From Acidobacterium sp. S8 (lineage in GTDB: Bacteria; Acidobacteriota; Terriglobia; Terriglobales; Acidobacteriaceae), in assembly GCF_009765985.1 (NCBI RefSeq), contig NZ_LMUM01000004.1:106475-170474 (forward strand): 64,000 nt of DNA. Reading direction: 5' to 3'. Under the pieces are notes generated by a model that did not search any database, was not told the origin of the DNA, and worked only from the letters and a program-made list of their open reading frames with translations. The position numbers and the translations under genes are program-made. Positions 52,117 to 61,481 of this stretch are shown here, piece by piece. Position 1 is the stretch's first letter; every line of letters begins with the position of its first letter.

Positions 52117-52248
52117 GACGCAAATTGTCAAGAATGGTTGCAATCTTTTGCAATTTTAATTGCATCCGAAAATGTGCAAGTCTTCTGGCTTCAATTCATC
52201 CTCATTTTGATCTTAAAAAATTCTGGTGCTTGCCACGGAAAAGAGTCG

Positions 52249-52254
52249 TATAGT
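52249..52254 (+). promoter_or_regulatory. Possible gltB -10 element, leaderless arrangement
   Basis: TATAGT ends 5 nt before the gltB ATG at 52260, so transcription may begin at the start codon. No convincing -35 or ribosome-binding site is visible. Confidence 0.3.
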
Positions 52255-52259
52255 TACCT

Positions 52260-55200
52260 ATGGGCTACATAACTTTTTTTGATTCGCCGGTGCCACCGGG
52301 GCGCCACGGTGTCTCTCCCGCCCCAGACCGCCCTTCATTGATCGATCCCCGTTTCGACCACGACTCCTGTGGAGTTGGCTTCGTCGCGACCCTGACCAAT
52401 CAGCCCTCGCATGACATTCTTGACAAAGCACTCACCGCGCTAGCACGCCTGGCGCATCGTGGCGCCGTGGCCGCCGACGGCAAATCGAGCGACGGCATTG
52501 GTATCTGTACCGGCATTCCCCGTGAATTTCTGCTTGCCTCTACCGGCGTGACACTTGCACCCGACGCGCCTCTTGCCGTTGGTGTCGTCTTCTTTCCGCG
52601 AGATGTTGCCGAATCGCACGCAGAACTGGAACAGGTGCTCACCGATCAGAATTGCCAGGTGCTGGGATGGCGTGATGTGCCCACGCGCCCGGAAATCCTC
52701 GGTGAAATTGCTTTGTCCACGATGCCGGTGATCCGGCAGGTATTGATTACTTCGAAAGATACGGATCATCTGAACCGTCGCCTGTACTTAGCACGGAAGC
52801 AGTTTGAGCGCAGTGGAGCTCCGGGCTATGTTTGCTCACTTTCATCAACAACGATGATCTACAAGAGCATGTGCGCCGGACGGCTTTTGCCCGAGTTTTA
52901 TCCCGATCTCGCCGATTCGCGTTTCGTGACCCCCTTTGCTGTCTTCCATCAACGGTATGCAACGAACGTTGCCCCTTCATGGGATCGTGCGCAACCCTTC
53001 CGCATGTTGTCCCACAATGGCGAAATCAACACTGTATGGGGTAACCGTGCGCGCATGGACGCCCGCGCCGCTACGCTTGCCGAAGAGCTGAAGCCGATCT
53101 TCTCGCCCGATGGCTCCGACTCGACCAGCCTCGATGAAGTGCTTGAGTTGCTGGCACACAATGGCCGGACGATTGCCGAGTCAGTACGCCTGTTGCTGCC
53201 GCCTGCGCAGGAAAAAGGTAACTCTGCATTTTTCGCATACAACGAAGACTGTCTCGAACCATGGGACGGCCCGGCTGCGCTTTCCTTTACGGACGGCCGT
53301 TTCGTAGGCGCCGCGCTTGATCGCAATGGTCTCCGGCCTTGTCGATTCTTCGTGACGGAAGACGATCTTGTAGTTGTCGGCTCAGAGGCCGGTCTGGTCG
53401 ATTTGGATCCGGAAAAAGTGATTCACAGCGGTCGCCTCGGCCCCGGCGAAATGCTCGTTGCCGACATTCAGAAACACAAGCTCTACGAAAACGACCAACT
53501 GCTGGAAATTTTCGATCAGGCTGCTCCGCAGTACGAAAACCTGCTGGAAGAAACGACGCTCGATCCGAAAACACCGGTCGCTGCTCTCAATGCCTCCGAC
53601 CTGTTGCGCCTTCAACTTGGATTCGGCTACACCCGCGAAGATGCACGCATGATCTTGCAGCCGATGGCCAGTGACGGTAAAGATGCCGTCTGGTCGATGG
53701 GCGACGATACGCCACTCGCGCCGTTGGCACGCACACCCAGACCCGTCTACGCGTACTTCCGCCAGCGTTTCGCGCAGGTCACGAATCCTCCTATCGATTC
53801 GCTGCGCGAAGCCATCGTGATTCAGCTGCACACACGTCTCGGCCCATGGCCCAGCCTCCTAAATAAGAAAGCGCACCTGCCCGGCCTTTCGCTGTCATCG
53901 CCGTTCCTGTCTCTCGGGCAGATTGAAGCGCTGCGGACACGTAAACATGGTCTCGCAGATGAGCTGCCGCTTGCAGTGCTCGACTGCGTCTTCAATCCAG
54001 CCTGCAACCTGGTGACGGCGATCGATGATCTCTGCGCCAAGGCCATCGATCTCGTGCGCGGTGGCGCGGCGATTCTGCTGCTCACCGACCGCATCTGCTC
54101 GCAGACTGCCATTCCGATTCCGATGGCTTTGGCAACGGGAGCCGTGCACCATGCGCTGATCCGCGCCGGTGAGCGCACTCGCGTGGGCCTCGCTGTCGAA
54201 GCCGGTGATTGCCGCGATCTGCATCATGGGGCGGTCCTACTCGGCATGGGTGCAGGTGCCGTATGCCCTTGGCTGGCGCTCGAAACCGCACGCTCGGTGA
54301 ATGCCGAAAAAGGTGAAGAGAACCTGCTGCATGCCTTGGATGCGGGTCTCGCCAAGATCATGTCGAAGATGGGTATCTCGGTAGTGGACAGCTATCGCGG
54401 CGCGCATCTCTTCGACTCTATCGGTCTCAATGCCGAAGTCATTGACAAGTGCTTCTTCGGTACGCCTGCTCCGCTCAGTGGCGTTGGCTTTACCGAACTG
54501 GAAAAGCCTCTTCGCGAGCAATGGACCGCCAGCTTCAATGAAGATGCCGCTCCGGGAGATGCTCCGGGCGGTACGACAACGGCGGTCAAGGATCTGCCTG
54601 ATTACGGCTGGGTTCGTTTCCGCAAGGCGGAGAAAGCCGAGCCTCACTCCTGGCAGCCGCAGACCGTGCGTCTTCTGCAAACCGTCGTCGGCACTGCTCG
54701 CAATGCCACCGCAGTCGCCGAGCCGGGACAGGCCTGGGCCGCATTCGCCACCATTGCAGTCGAAAAAGAGCCAGCTGTACTGCGCGATCTGCTGGAGTTC
54801 CGGCCTGCGGGTGCTCCACTGGCGATGGAACAGGTCGAGACCTCAGGCAATTTCTACAAGCGCTTCATTGCCAGTGCCATGTCTCTTGGTTCGCTCAGCC
54901 CTGAGGCGCACCAGACCATCACCGCAGCGATGAACATGCTCGGCGGCCGCTCAAATACAGGCGAGGGCGGAGAAGACCGCGCCGTTTACGACCCTAAAGG
55001 CGAGCTACCCCTGAATGGCGTGAATGTTCCGGCTCATCTGCTCAATAACAAGGTCAAGCAGGTAGCCTCGGCGCGCTTTGGCGTGACCGCCGAATACCTG
55101 ATGAATGCTGAAGAGATCGAGATCAAGATCGCGCAAGGCTCGAAGCCCGGAGAGGGCGGTCAGTTGCCCGGTCACAAGGTCACGGAGCTGATCGCGCGCC

Positions 55201-56726
55201 TGCGCCACGCACAACCTGGTGTCCAGCTCATCAGCCCGCCGCCGCACCACGATATCTACTCGATTGAAGACCTTGCGCAATTAATCCACGATCTGCGCCG
55301 TGTCAATCCCAAGGCTGCCATCGGCGTAAAGCTCGTCTCTGAATTTGGGGTAGGTACAGTAGCCGCAGGCGTGGCCAAAGCGTATGCCGACTACATCGTC
55401 ATCGCCGGTCATAACGGGGGAACCGGAGCGTCGCCACTTTCGAGCATCAAGTACGCGGGCAATCCGTGGGAGCTTGGACTCGCCGAGGCGCAACAAGTGC
55501 TCATCCAAAACGGGCTGCGTGGACGCGTTCGTCTCCGTACCGATGGCGGATTGCGTACGGCTCGCGATGTTCTCTTTGCCGCCATGCTCGGTGCGGACGA
55601 ATTCGCTTTCGGCACCGCTGTTCTGGTCGCGCTCGGTTGCGATATGGCGCGACAGTGCCATCTCAATACCTGCCCCACGGGCATTGCCACACAACGTCCT
55701 GACCTCCGCGCAAAGTTCCGCGGTCGTCCCGAGCATCTGGTCAAGTTCTTCGAAGAGCTGGCACGCGATATTCAGGCGCTGCTGGCCAAGCTCGGCCTTC
55801 CGTCGCTTGAAGCAGCGATAGGTCGCACCGACCTGCTGGAACAGCTGCGTCACGACGGCGGCCTCGACCTTAAGCCTCTGCTGGCCGCTCCTGCAACCGG
55901 CATAGTCAGTTGGCAAGGCCAGCGCAATCTGAGACCCGAAGAGCATGCTCCCATCGACGACGCCTGGGTTGCCCCTGCGATTGCAGCTTACAAGGCTGGT
56001 GTTCCGTTCGAGATGGAAGCCAATGTCGTCAACGAAGATCGTACGCTCGGCGCACGACTTTCGGGCGAACTGGCTCTCTTGCAGGATTATGGCGTAGCTC
56101 CACAGGCGCCCCTGTCGTTCAAGCTGAAGGGCGTTGCCGGTCAATCATTTGGAGCCTTCGCTGTTCCGGGCCTGTCGCTTACGCTCGAAGGCCTTGCCAA
56201 CGACTTCGTGGGCAAGGGACTCTGCGGCGGTGAGCTCATTCTTCGCGGACAGGGCCGCGCTGCCCGAGAAAGTGAGCGGCACGTCATCCTCGGCAACGTG
56301 GCCCTCTACGGCGCAACCGGCGGCACGCTCTTCGCTGCGGGGCGTGCTGGCGAGCGCTTCGCGGTGCGCAACTCTGGCGCCGTCACCGTTGTCGAAGGGG
56401 TGGGCGATCACGGCTGCGAGTATATGACTGGCGGACTGGTAGTTATCCTCGGCGATACCGGCATCAATTTCGGCGCTGGAATGACGGGCGGTCTGGCGTG
56501 GGTCTTCGATGAGGAAGACAAGTTCCTCAGCGAAGCTCGCTATCACTCTGACTTCCTGAACGCGGAAGGCTATGGCGCGCTCGACGAAGAGGCACAAGCC
56601 AGTATCCGGGATCTGATTGCGCTGCACGCGGAAAAAACCGGCAGCACCCGCGCACAATGGCTCCTCGCCGAATGGGACAATCTGGGTGAGCGGTTCATCC
56701 GGCTGACTCCGAAGAAGCAAGCATAG
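52260..56726 (+). CDS. gltB: Glutamate synthase large subunit
   Basis: 1488 residues. The N-terminal nucleophile is Cys37 in 'DHDSCGVGFVATL', so a 36-residue propeptide is expected to be removed. The glutaminase domain runs to about 430. The FMN/2-oxoglutarate synthase domain includes 'SLSPEAHQTITAAMNML', 'GGRSNTGEGGED' and 'AGHNGGTGASPLSSIKYAG'. The [3Fe-4S] cysteines are in 'CDMARQCHLNTCPTGIATQ'. The C-terminal beta-helix has Gly repeats. It makes two glutamates from glutamine and 2-oxoglutarate. The small subunit gltD is not nearby. It is divergent from the arg operon, whose first substrate is glutamate. Confidence 0.97.
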   Translation: MGYITFFDSPVPPGRHGVSPAPDRPSLIDPRFDHDSCGVGFVATLTNQPSHDILDKALTALARLAHRGAVAADGKSSDGIGICTGIPREFLLASTGVTLAPDAPLAVGVVFFPRDVAESHAELEQVLTDQNCQVLGWRDVPTRPEILGEIALSTMPVIRQVLITSKDTDHLNRRLYLARKQFERSGAPGYVCSLSSTTMIYKSMCAGRLLPEFYPDLADSRFVTPFAVFHQRYATNVAPSWDRAQPFRMLSHNGEINTVWGNRARMDARAATLAEELKPIFSPDGSDSTSLDEVLELLAHNGRTIAESVRLLLPPAQEKGNSAFFAYNEDCLEPWDGPAALSFTDGRFVGAALDRNGLRPCRFFVTEDDLVVVGSEAGLVDLDPEKVIHSGRLGPGEMLVADIQKHKLYENDQLLEIFDQAAPQYENLLEETTLDPKTPVAALNASDLLRLQLGFGYTREDARMILQPMASDGKDAVWSMGDDTPLAPLARTPRPVYAYFRQRFAQVTNPPIDSLREAIVIQLHTRLGPWPSLLNKKAHLPGLSLSSPFLSLGQIEALRTRKHGLADELPLAVLDCVFNPACNLVTAIDDLCAKAIDLVRGGAAILLLTDRICSQTAIPIPMALATGAVHHALIRAGERTRVGLAVEAGDCRDLHHGAVLLGMGAGAVCPWLALETARSVNAEKGEENLLHALDAGLAKIMSKMGISVVDSYRGAHLFDSIGLNAEVIDKCFFGTPAPLSGVGFTELEKPLREQWTASFNEDAAPGDAPGGTTTAVKDLPDYGWVRFRKAEKAEPHSWQPQTVRLLQTVVGTARNATAVAEPGQAWAAFATIAVEKEPAVLRDLLEFRPAGAPLAMEQVETSGNFYKRFIASAMSLGSLSPEAHQTITAAMNMLGGRSNTGEGGEDRAVYDPKGELPLNGVNVPAHLLNNKVKQVASARFGVTAEYLMNAEEIEIKIAQGSKPGEGGQLPGHKVTELIARLRHAQPGVQLISPPPHHDIYSIEDLAQLIHDLRRVNPKAAIGVKLVSEFGVGTVAAGVAKAYADYIVIAGHNGGTGASPLSSIKYAGNPWELGLAEAQQVLIQNGLRGRVRLRTDGGLRTARDVLFAAMLGADEFAFGTAVLVALGCDMARQCHLNTCPTGIATQRPDLRAKFRGRPEHLVKFFEELARDIQALLAKLGLPSLEAAIGRTDLLEQLRHDGGLDLKPLLAAPATGIVSWQGQRNLRPEEHAPIDDAWVAPAIAAYKAGVPFEMEANVVNEDRTLGARLSGELALLQDYGVAPQAPLSFKLKGVAGQSFGAFAVPGLSLTLEGLANDFVGKGLCGGELILRGQGRAARESERHVILGNVALYGATGGTLFAAGRAGERFAVRNSGAVTVVEGVGDHGCEYMTGGLVVILGDTGINFGAGMTGGLAWVFDEEDKFLSEARYHSDFLNAEGYGALDEEAQASIRDLIALHAEKTGSTRAQWLLAEWDNLGERFIRLTPKKQA

Positions 56727-56731
56727 ATAAG

Positions 56732-56768
56732 AGAAAAGCGCGCTCACATAAGGCGCGCTTTTCTTTTT
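56732..56768. terminator. Bidirectional rho-independent terminator
   Basis: AGAAAAGCGCGC (56732-56743) pairs perfectly with GCGCGCTTTTCT (56753-56764), with T-tracts on both strands. It lies between the convergent gltB and histidine kinase genes. Confidence 0.92.
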
Positions 56769-56792
56769 CATTTCGAGAAAACGCTATCAGAG

Positions 56793-58559
56793 TCAACCCA
56801 TGTGCGCCGTGGTGCGCGACAGAGAAGTTGCCAGTGTATGCGCCGGTAGAAAGACACGCGCGCAGGCGCCGGGAAACGCTGGATCATTGCTGTTTTGAAG
56901 GCGTATCGTCCCTCCATGTTTCTGAACGATACCCATCGTTACCCACAACCCGAGTCCGGTTCCTTGTTCGCCTTTTGTCGTGAAGAACGGTTGGAATAGT
57001 TTTTGCGATGCTTGTTCTGTGATTCCCGGACCGCTGTCGATAATTTCTACCGCGACGCCGGCACCGCGAAATTCTTCAGCTGGAATATCCGTCAACCTGA
57101 TCAGCACGTTTCCATTGGGACGCGCCGCATCTACAGCATTCGTGATCAGGTTGGTAAAGACCTGGCGAAGCTCAGCAGGGAAGCCCTCGATTATGAATGT
57201 GCCCTCAAACTCCCGTTGTATATTTACGCCTTCAATCTGAATGCGCCGTTGGAGCAGTAGCAGAACGCCTTCGAGAAGATCGTTCAGGTCAATCTTGACG
57301 GGATCGTTAGGTTCTCGATAAAGATTCAGCATCGTACGGCTGATCTGGAGTGTGCGCTTCAACTCCTGCTCAGCCATATTCAGATATTCCCCCCTTCTTT
57401 CCGGGTTTTCTTCCCGTGAAATCAGGTAATGCAGGTTAGCCACGGAATCAAGCGGATTGTGGATCTCATGTGCAATGCTGGCCGCGAGCCTGCCGGCTAC
57501 AGCCAGCTTTTCGCTTGCGATCAGAGCAGCTTCGCTCCTTCGCTGTTCAGTAACATCGCGAAAAACCAGCACAATTCCGACCAACACTCCGCTCTTGTCG
57601 AAGATCGGTGCAGCGCTGTCATCGATGATGTATTCGGCGCCCGTGCGCGAGAGTAGCGCCGTATGGTTCGCGAGTCCGATCACCTTGTTCAATCGGCGAA
57701 CTTTCTCAACCGGATTTTCCGCTTCCTCGCGAGTCTGTTCATGAATGATGTGGAAGACCTGTTGCAGAGGCTTGCCTTCTGCTTCTGAGCGTGGCCATCC
57801 CGTAAGCTCTTCCGCCACCGGATTCATAAATTGGACCGCACTCTCCGCGCTGCATACGATCACCGCATCTCCGATAGATCGCAGAGTAGTGCGCAACCAT
57901 TCTCGGCCTTCTTCAATTTCACGAAGCGAGCGTTGGTGAGCATTCGAGACCTGCCGCAGTCGCATGAGAGAAAAAAACGAGAGAGCAAATCCCGCCGCCA
58001 GGGTTCCAGCGATGATCAGGATGATTTCCTGACGCTCCATGTTGATGGCCTTCTGCAAGCGTTCTGCCCTCAGGCCATCTTCGGCATTGCCCATGGCTTT
58101 GATTGCTGCGCGCACCGCATTCATGAGGTCGGTGCCGCGATATGCTGCCGATTTGTCTGCGACAACAAACGGTTTGCCGATCGTGTCGTTGGCAAATCCG
58201 AGCCATAGCTGGTAACGATCCTTAATGTTGACCAGGTTTCCTATTTGCTGCGGATTATCGGAAACAAGCCCTTGCAACAGATCGAACTGGCCGCGAATCG
58301 ATCCACTTCCCAGCCCGCTGCCGTTCAAGAGGGTTCGGTCACCCGTTAATTCGTAGCCGCGTAATGCAGTTTGCTGGTCAACAATATTGCGCTCAAGTTC
58401 TGCTATCTCGGCGCTCACGCGATCGCTATGGTCAAGCCAGCGTTGTGCATCCTGAGCACTGGAGACCTGCCACAGCAGCAGACCGGCCAAGGCTAAAAGT
58501 GTAAGCAGCGGTACAAAAAAGGCCTGTCTCAGAATCTGCTGGAATTGCTGAAAGGTCAC
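56793..58559 (-). CDS. CHASE3/PAS sensor histidine kinase
   Basis: 588 residues: an N-terminal helix ('FFVPLLTLLALAGLLLW'), a CHASE3-like periplasmic domain ('DHSDRVSAEIAELERNIVDQQTALRGYELTGDR'), a second helix ('IILIIAGTLAAGFALSFFSLM'), a PAS domain ('LRSIGDAVIVCSAESAVQFMNPVAEELTGW', then 'GIVLVFRDVTEQRR'), the H box 'LAASIAHEIHNPLDSVAN' and the ATPase core ('FTNLITNAVDAARPNG', 'DSGPGI', 'GTGLGLWVTMGIV'). The signal sensed is unknown. It is coupled by a 4-bp overlap to a receiver-only protein gene. Confidence 0.93.
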   Translation of the reverse strand: MTFQQFQQILRQAFFVPLLTLLALAGLLLWQVSSAQDAQRWLDHSDRVSAEIAELERNIVDQQTALRGYELTGDRTLLNGSGLGSGSIRGQFDLLQGLVSDNPQQIGNLVNIKDRYQLWLGFANDTIGKPFVVADKSAAYRGTDLMNAVRAAIKAMGNAEDGLRAERLQKAINMERQEIILIIAGTLAAGFALSFFSLMRLRQVSNAHQRSLREIEEGREWLRTTLRSIGDAVIVCSAESAVQFMNPVAEELTGWPRSEAEGKPLQQVFHIIHEQTREEAENPVEKVRRLNKVIGLANHTALLSRTGAEYIIDDSAAPIFDKSGVLVGIVLVFRDVTEQRRSEAALIASEKLAVAGRLAASIAHEIHNPLDSVANLHYLISREENPERRGEYLNMAEQELKRTLQISRTMLNLYREPNDPVKIDLNDLLEGVLLLLQRRIQIEGVNIQREFEGTFIIEGFPAELRQVFTNLITNAVDAARPNGNVLIRLTDIPAEEFRGAGVAVEIIDSGPGITEQASQKLFQPFFTTKGEQGTGLGLWVTMGIVQKHGGTIRLQNSNDPAFPGACARVFLPAHTLATSLSRTTAHMG

Positions 58560-58939
58560 CGGCTGCTCTCCGCAGCGACTCCCACAGTCGAAATGAGCAG
58601 CTGTAAGCGCTGAATCAGCGCGTCCGGGCCTTCTCCTTTAGATAGTGTCGCGTCGGCAAGCTTCAGGGCTTCCGGGGGTAGATCAACACATGCAGAATGA
58701 AGAAGAATAGGAATTTTGGGCTTAATGCTGCGCATTGCTGCTGCCACCTGGCTTCCATCCATGCCAGGCATAAGGTAATCGAGCAGGACAGCATGCACGG
58801 AATTGTGGGAAAAAATCGCCAATGCCGTTTGTCCATCCTGTGCGGTCAGTACCTGATAGCCCGCGACTTCAAGGACGGCCCGCCGAATCTGCAAACCCAA
58901 AGCCTCATCATCAACGCACAAAATCGTGAATGATGACAT
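58556..58939 (-). CDS. Receiver-domain-only response regulator
   Basis: 127 residues from the ATG at 58939 (AGGGG upstream); an apparent N-terminal extension of the frame has no protein-like content. Acidic pocket 'ILCVDDEALGLQIRRAV', phosphoacceptor Asp in 'HAVLLDYLMPGMDG', and 'ILLHSACVDLP' with a Ser in the Thr position. The conserved lysine is in 'ATLSKGEGPDAL'. There is no output domain, so it may act through protein contacts. Its partner is the overlapping kinase gene. Confidence 0.9.
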   Translation of the reverse strand: MSSFTILCVDDEALGLQIRRAVLEVAGYQVLTAQDGQTALAIFSHNSVHAVLLDYLMPGMDGSQVAAAMRSIKPKIPILLHSACVDLPPEALKLADATLSKGEGPDALIQRLQLLISTVGVAAESSR

Positions 58940-59193
58940 GATTACCCCTAATCTGTAACGCCAACAGTAAACCCAAAGCAGAAGGACGAAAATCTCAGAA
59001 ACTGCAAGATAAGAATAACTTGGCGAAGTATAGCATTGAAGAATATTCCTGCAGAACGACTTAATGGTGGTCTTCGGGGATGTCCTCAAATTAACAGAAC
59101 ATTTGCATTCTCTTTGCCGTGATCGGATAGGCTGTAGATGAATATTTATGTCCTGCGGTCCTGCCGCGCGACGATTTCTTGAGGAAAAGCGGC

Positions 59194-59895
59194 TTGAATC
59201 AGATTGTATTTGTTCTCGAAGACGACACAGATATTTCCCGTCTTGTGCAGCATCACTTGGAAGCCGCCGGCTTTGCCGCCCGCGTATATGCAAGCCCAGC
59301 CAATATTCTTGGGGATGCGGAACGCCAAACGCCCGCTCTTTTTCTCTTGGATATTATGGTTCCGGGCGGCGATGGGCTTGATTTATGCCGCCGCCTGCGC
59401 AGCCACCCCGGATTGAGCACAGTACCTATCATCTTTTTGACCGCGCGCGCTGGAGAGAACGATCGGGTGCTTGGCCTTGAGCTCGGCGCTGACGACTACA
59501 TCACCAAGCCGTTCGCTCCGCGGGAGCTGCTTGCTCGCGTCAAGGCAGTGTTACGCCGTTTCGAACGGCCTACCACGCCGACGGTCATTCAATTTGAAGA
59601 AGTTGTGATCGATGCAGGTGCGATGCAATTAAAGGTGCGCGGAGAGCTGACGACTACGACGGCGACCGAATTTCGACTCCTGGATTATCTCGCCCGTCAT
59701 CCCGGCCGCGTTTTCAGCCGTGACCATCTGCTGGATGCCGTCTGGGGCGATGCGCGCTTTGTAACCCCGCGCTCAGTTGACGTATATGTGCGCCGCATCC
59801 GTGAGAAAATTGAGACAGACCCCGAGAACCCGAGATATCTGAAAACGGTGCGCGGCGCCGGATATCGTTTCGAGGTTCCACGGGCGGCGCAGTGA
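59194..59895 (+). CDS. phoB: OmpR/PhoB-family response regulator
   Basis: 233 residues from a TTG at 59194 that follows GAGGA; another in-frame TTG at 59179 overlaps that site. The receiver domain has 'FVLEDDTDISRLVQ', the phosphoacceptor in 'LFLLDIMVPGGDG', and 'TKPFAPREL'. A winged-helix DNA-binding domain follows ('TATEFRLLDYLARHPGRVFSRDHLLDAVWG', 'RSVDVYVRRIREKIE'). With phoR and pst genes immediately downstream it is most likely PhoB, the activator of the phosphate-starvation regulon. Confidence 0.88.
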   Translation: MNQIVFVLEDDTDISRLVQHHLEAAGFAARVYASPANILGDAERQTPALFLLDIMVPGGDGLDLCRRLRSHPGLSTVPIIFLTARAGENDRVLGLELGADDYITKPFAPRELLARVKAVLRRFERPTTPTVIQFEEVVIDAGAMQLKVRGELTTTTATEFRLLDYLARHPGRVFSRDHLLDAVWGDARFVTPRSVDVYVRRIREKIETDPENPRYLKTVRGAGYRFEVPRAAQ

Positions 59896-59898
59896 TGT

Positions 59899-61353
59899 TT
59901 GCGCAATGAACGGGGCCTCACTTTGACAGGCAGGGTCTTTACAAAGCTTCTTCTATCGTTTGTTTTGGTGTTGCTGGTCGGCACTGCCATCCTTGATGTT
60001 TCCCTGCGGCCGATCGTGGAACATTCATTGCACGAGCAGCCGCACGCCACGCGAGACTTCATATTCGGATCGCTGCTGGCTTTAGCTGCTGCCACATTAC
60101 TGGCGGCGTTTTTTGCCCGCCGGGTAGCGCAGCGCTTTGATCGCATCATGCTCTTTGCTAACCGCATTGCGGCAGGCGATCTCTCTGCGCGTCTGGAGGA
60201 AGACGAACTCGATGAACTTTCAGAAGTAGCCCACGCGCTGGATGCCACTGCCAGTCGTCTCGAGCAGAGTTTTCATGCGCTCGAAACCAGCCGGCGGGAA
60301 CTGGCTGCATTGCTCGACAGCATGCAGGAAGCAGTGATTGCCGTGAACGAGCAGGGACAGGTTATCTGGTCGAACGCAGTCATGCATCGTATCTGCTCCG
60401 CTGCCGTGCGAGAAGGACGTCCGTTAGTGGAGCTTCTGCGTGATCCCGACGTATTGGCCTGCGTGGAAGGGGCATTGCAGAAGCGGGAAAACTTTAATGG
60501 CAAAGCGTTTACTGTAGCTCCGGGCCGCATCTTCGAGGTGAATGCGGCGCCTATGCCCGGCGGTGGCGCTGTCGCCGTTCTTCACGACGTGACAAGCGTC
60601 GAAAAGGCAGAGAAGACACGGCGTGACTTCGTCGCGAATGTCTCCCATGAGCTGCGCACACCCCTCACCTCCATCTCTGGTTATGTAGAGACGCTGCTGG
60701 ATTCCCCCGAACAGGCCTCCCCGACGACACGCGAATTTCTTTCCATCATCCTCCGGAACGCCACTCGTATGAACCGGTTGACGGAGGATCTGCTGGCGTT
60801 GGCTAGCGTAGAGTCGGCCGACTACAAGCTGGCACTTCAGCCGATGCGCGCTTCGGCGATCGTCGAGGACGCCATTGATTCGCTTGCCGGAATGGTAATC
60901 GACTCGGCCGTCATGTTGGAGGCGGCCGAGAGTGTCGACACGCTCGTTCTGGCAGATCCCGATGCACTCAATCAGGTCTTCGGTAATCTGATCGAGAACG
61001 CAATGAAATACGGCAAATCCGGCAAACGTGTACAGGTCGGTGCCCGTCCACTCGAAGCGCAGAACATGGTCGAGTTCTTCGTCAGGGATTTTGGACAGGG
61101 AATCGCCTCAGAGCATTTGGACCGTATTTTTGAACGTTTTTATAGGGTCGACAAAGCCCGTTCCCGTGAATCAGGCGGCACCGGACTTGGGCTCGCCATT
61201 GTGAAGCACATTATTATGGCTCACGGAGGAATGATTCGCGCCGAAAGCGAATTGGGCGCGGGTGTGACATTTCTCTTCACCCTACCTTACGCACCGGAAA
61301 AGAAGGCAGTCTCGATACCTCCTACGGCAGTTCCTGAAGCGACAGTGTCCTGA
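59899..61353 (+). CDS. phoR: PhoR-type sensor histidine kinase
   Basis: 484 residues, starting 3 bp after phoB at a TTG (59899); a second TTG eight codons later is an alternative. Two N-terminal helices ('FTKLLLSFVLVLLVGTAIL', 'FIFGSLLALAAATLLAAFFA'), a HAMP domain ('RIMLFANRIAAGDLSARL'), a PAS domain ('LLDSMQEAVIAVNEQGQVIWSN'), the H box 'FVANVSHELRTPLTSISGYVETLL', N box 'VFGNLIENAMKYG' and 'GGTGLGLAIVKHII'. The short periplasmic loop is typical of PhoR, which senses the Pst transporter state rather than phosphate directly. Confidence 0.92.
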   Translation: MRNERGLTLTGRVFTKLLLSFVLVLLVGTAILDVSLRPIVEHSLHEQPHATRDFIFGSLLALAAATLLAAFFARRVAQRFDRIMLFANRIAAGDLSARLEEDELDELSEVAHALDATASRLEQSFHALETSRRELAALLDSMQEAVIAVNEQGQVIWSNAVMHRICSAAVREGRPLVELLRDPDVLACVEGALQKRENFNGKAFTVAPGRIFEVNAAPMPGGGAVAVLHDVTSVEKAEKTRRDFVANVSHELRTPLTSISGYVETLLDSPEQASPTTREFLSIILRNATRMNRLTEDLLALASVESADYKLALQPMRASAIVEDAIDSLAGMVIDSAVMLEAAESVDTLVLADPDALNQVFGNLIENAMKYGKSGKRVQVGARPLEAQNMVEFFVRDFGQGIASEHLDRIFERFYRVDKARSRESGGTGLGLAIVKHIIMAHGGMIRAESELGAGVTFLFTLPYAPEKKAVSIPPTAVPEATVS

Positions 61354-61361
61354 TCTAACCG

Positions 61362-61398
61362 CTCGACTGCGGCACATTTGGTCAGCCGCAGCATCGAG
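61362..61398 (+). terminator. GC-rich hairpin between phoR and pstS
   Basis: CTCGA-CTGCGGC (61362-61373) pairs with GCCGCAG-CA-TCGAG (61385-61398) around an 11-nt loop. There is no T-tract, so it may be an mRNA-stabilising or pause element rather than a true terminator. Confidence 0.45.
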
Positions 61399-61481
61399 TG
61401 TTTGCCCGTAATTCACGCAATCGTAAAGTGGTTTTAACAATCCCCCCACAGAATCAAACTAGTTTTTCCGAGGGGGAAGAA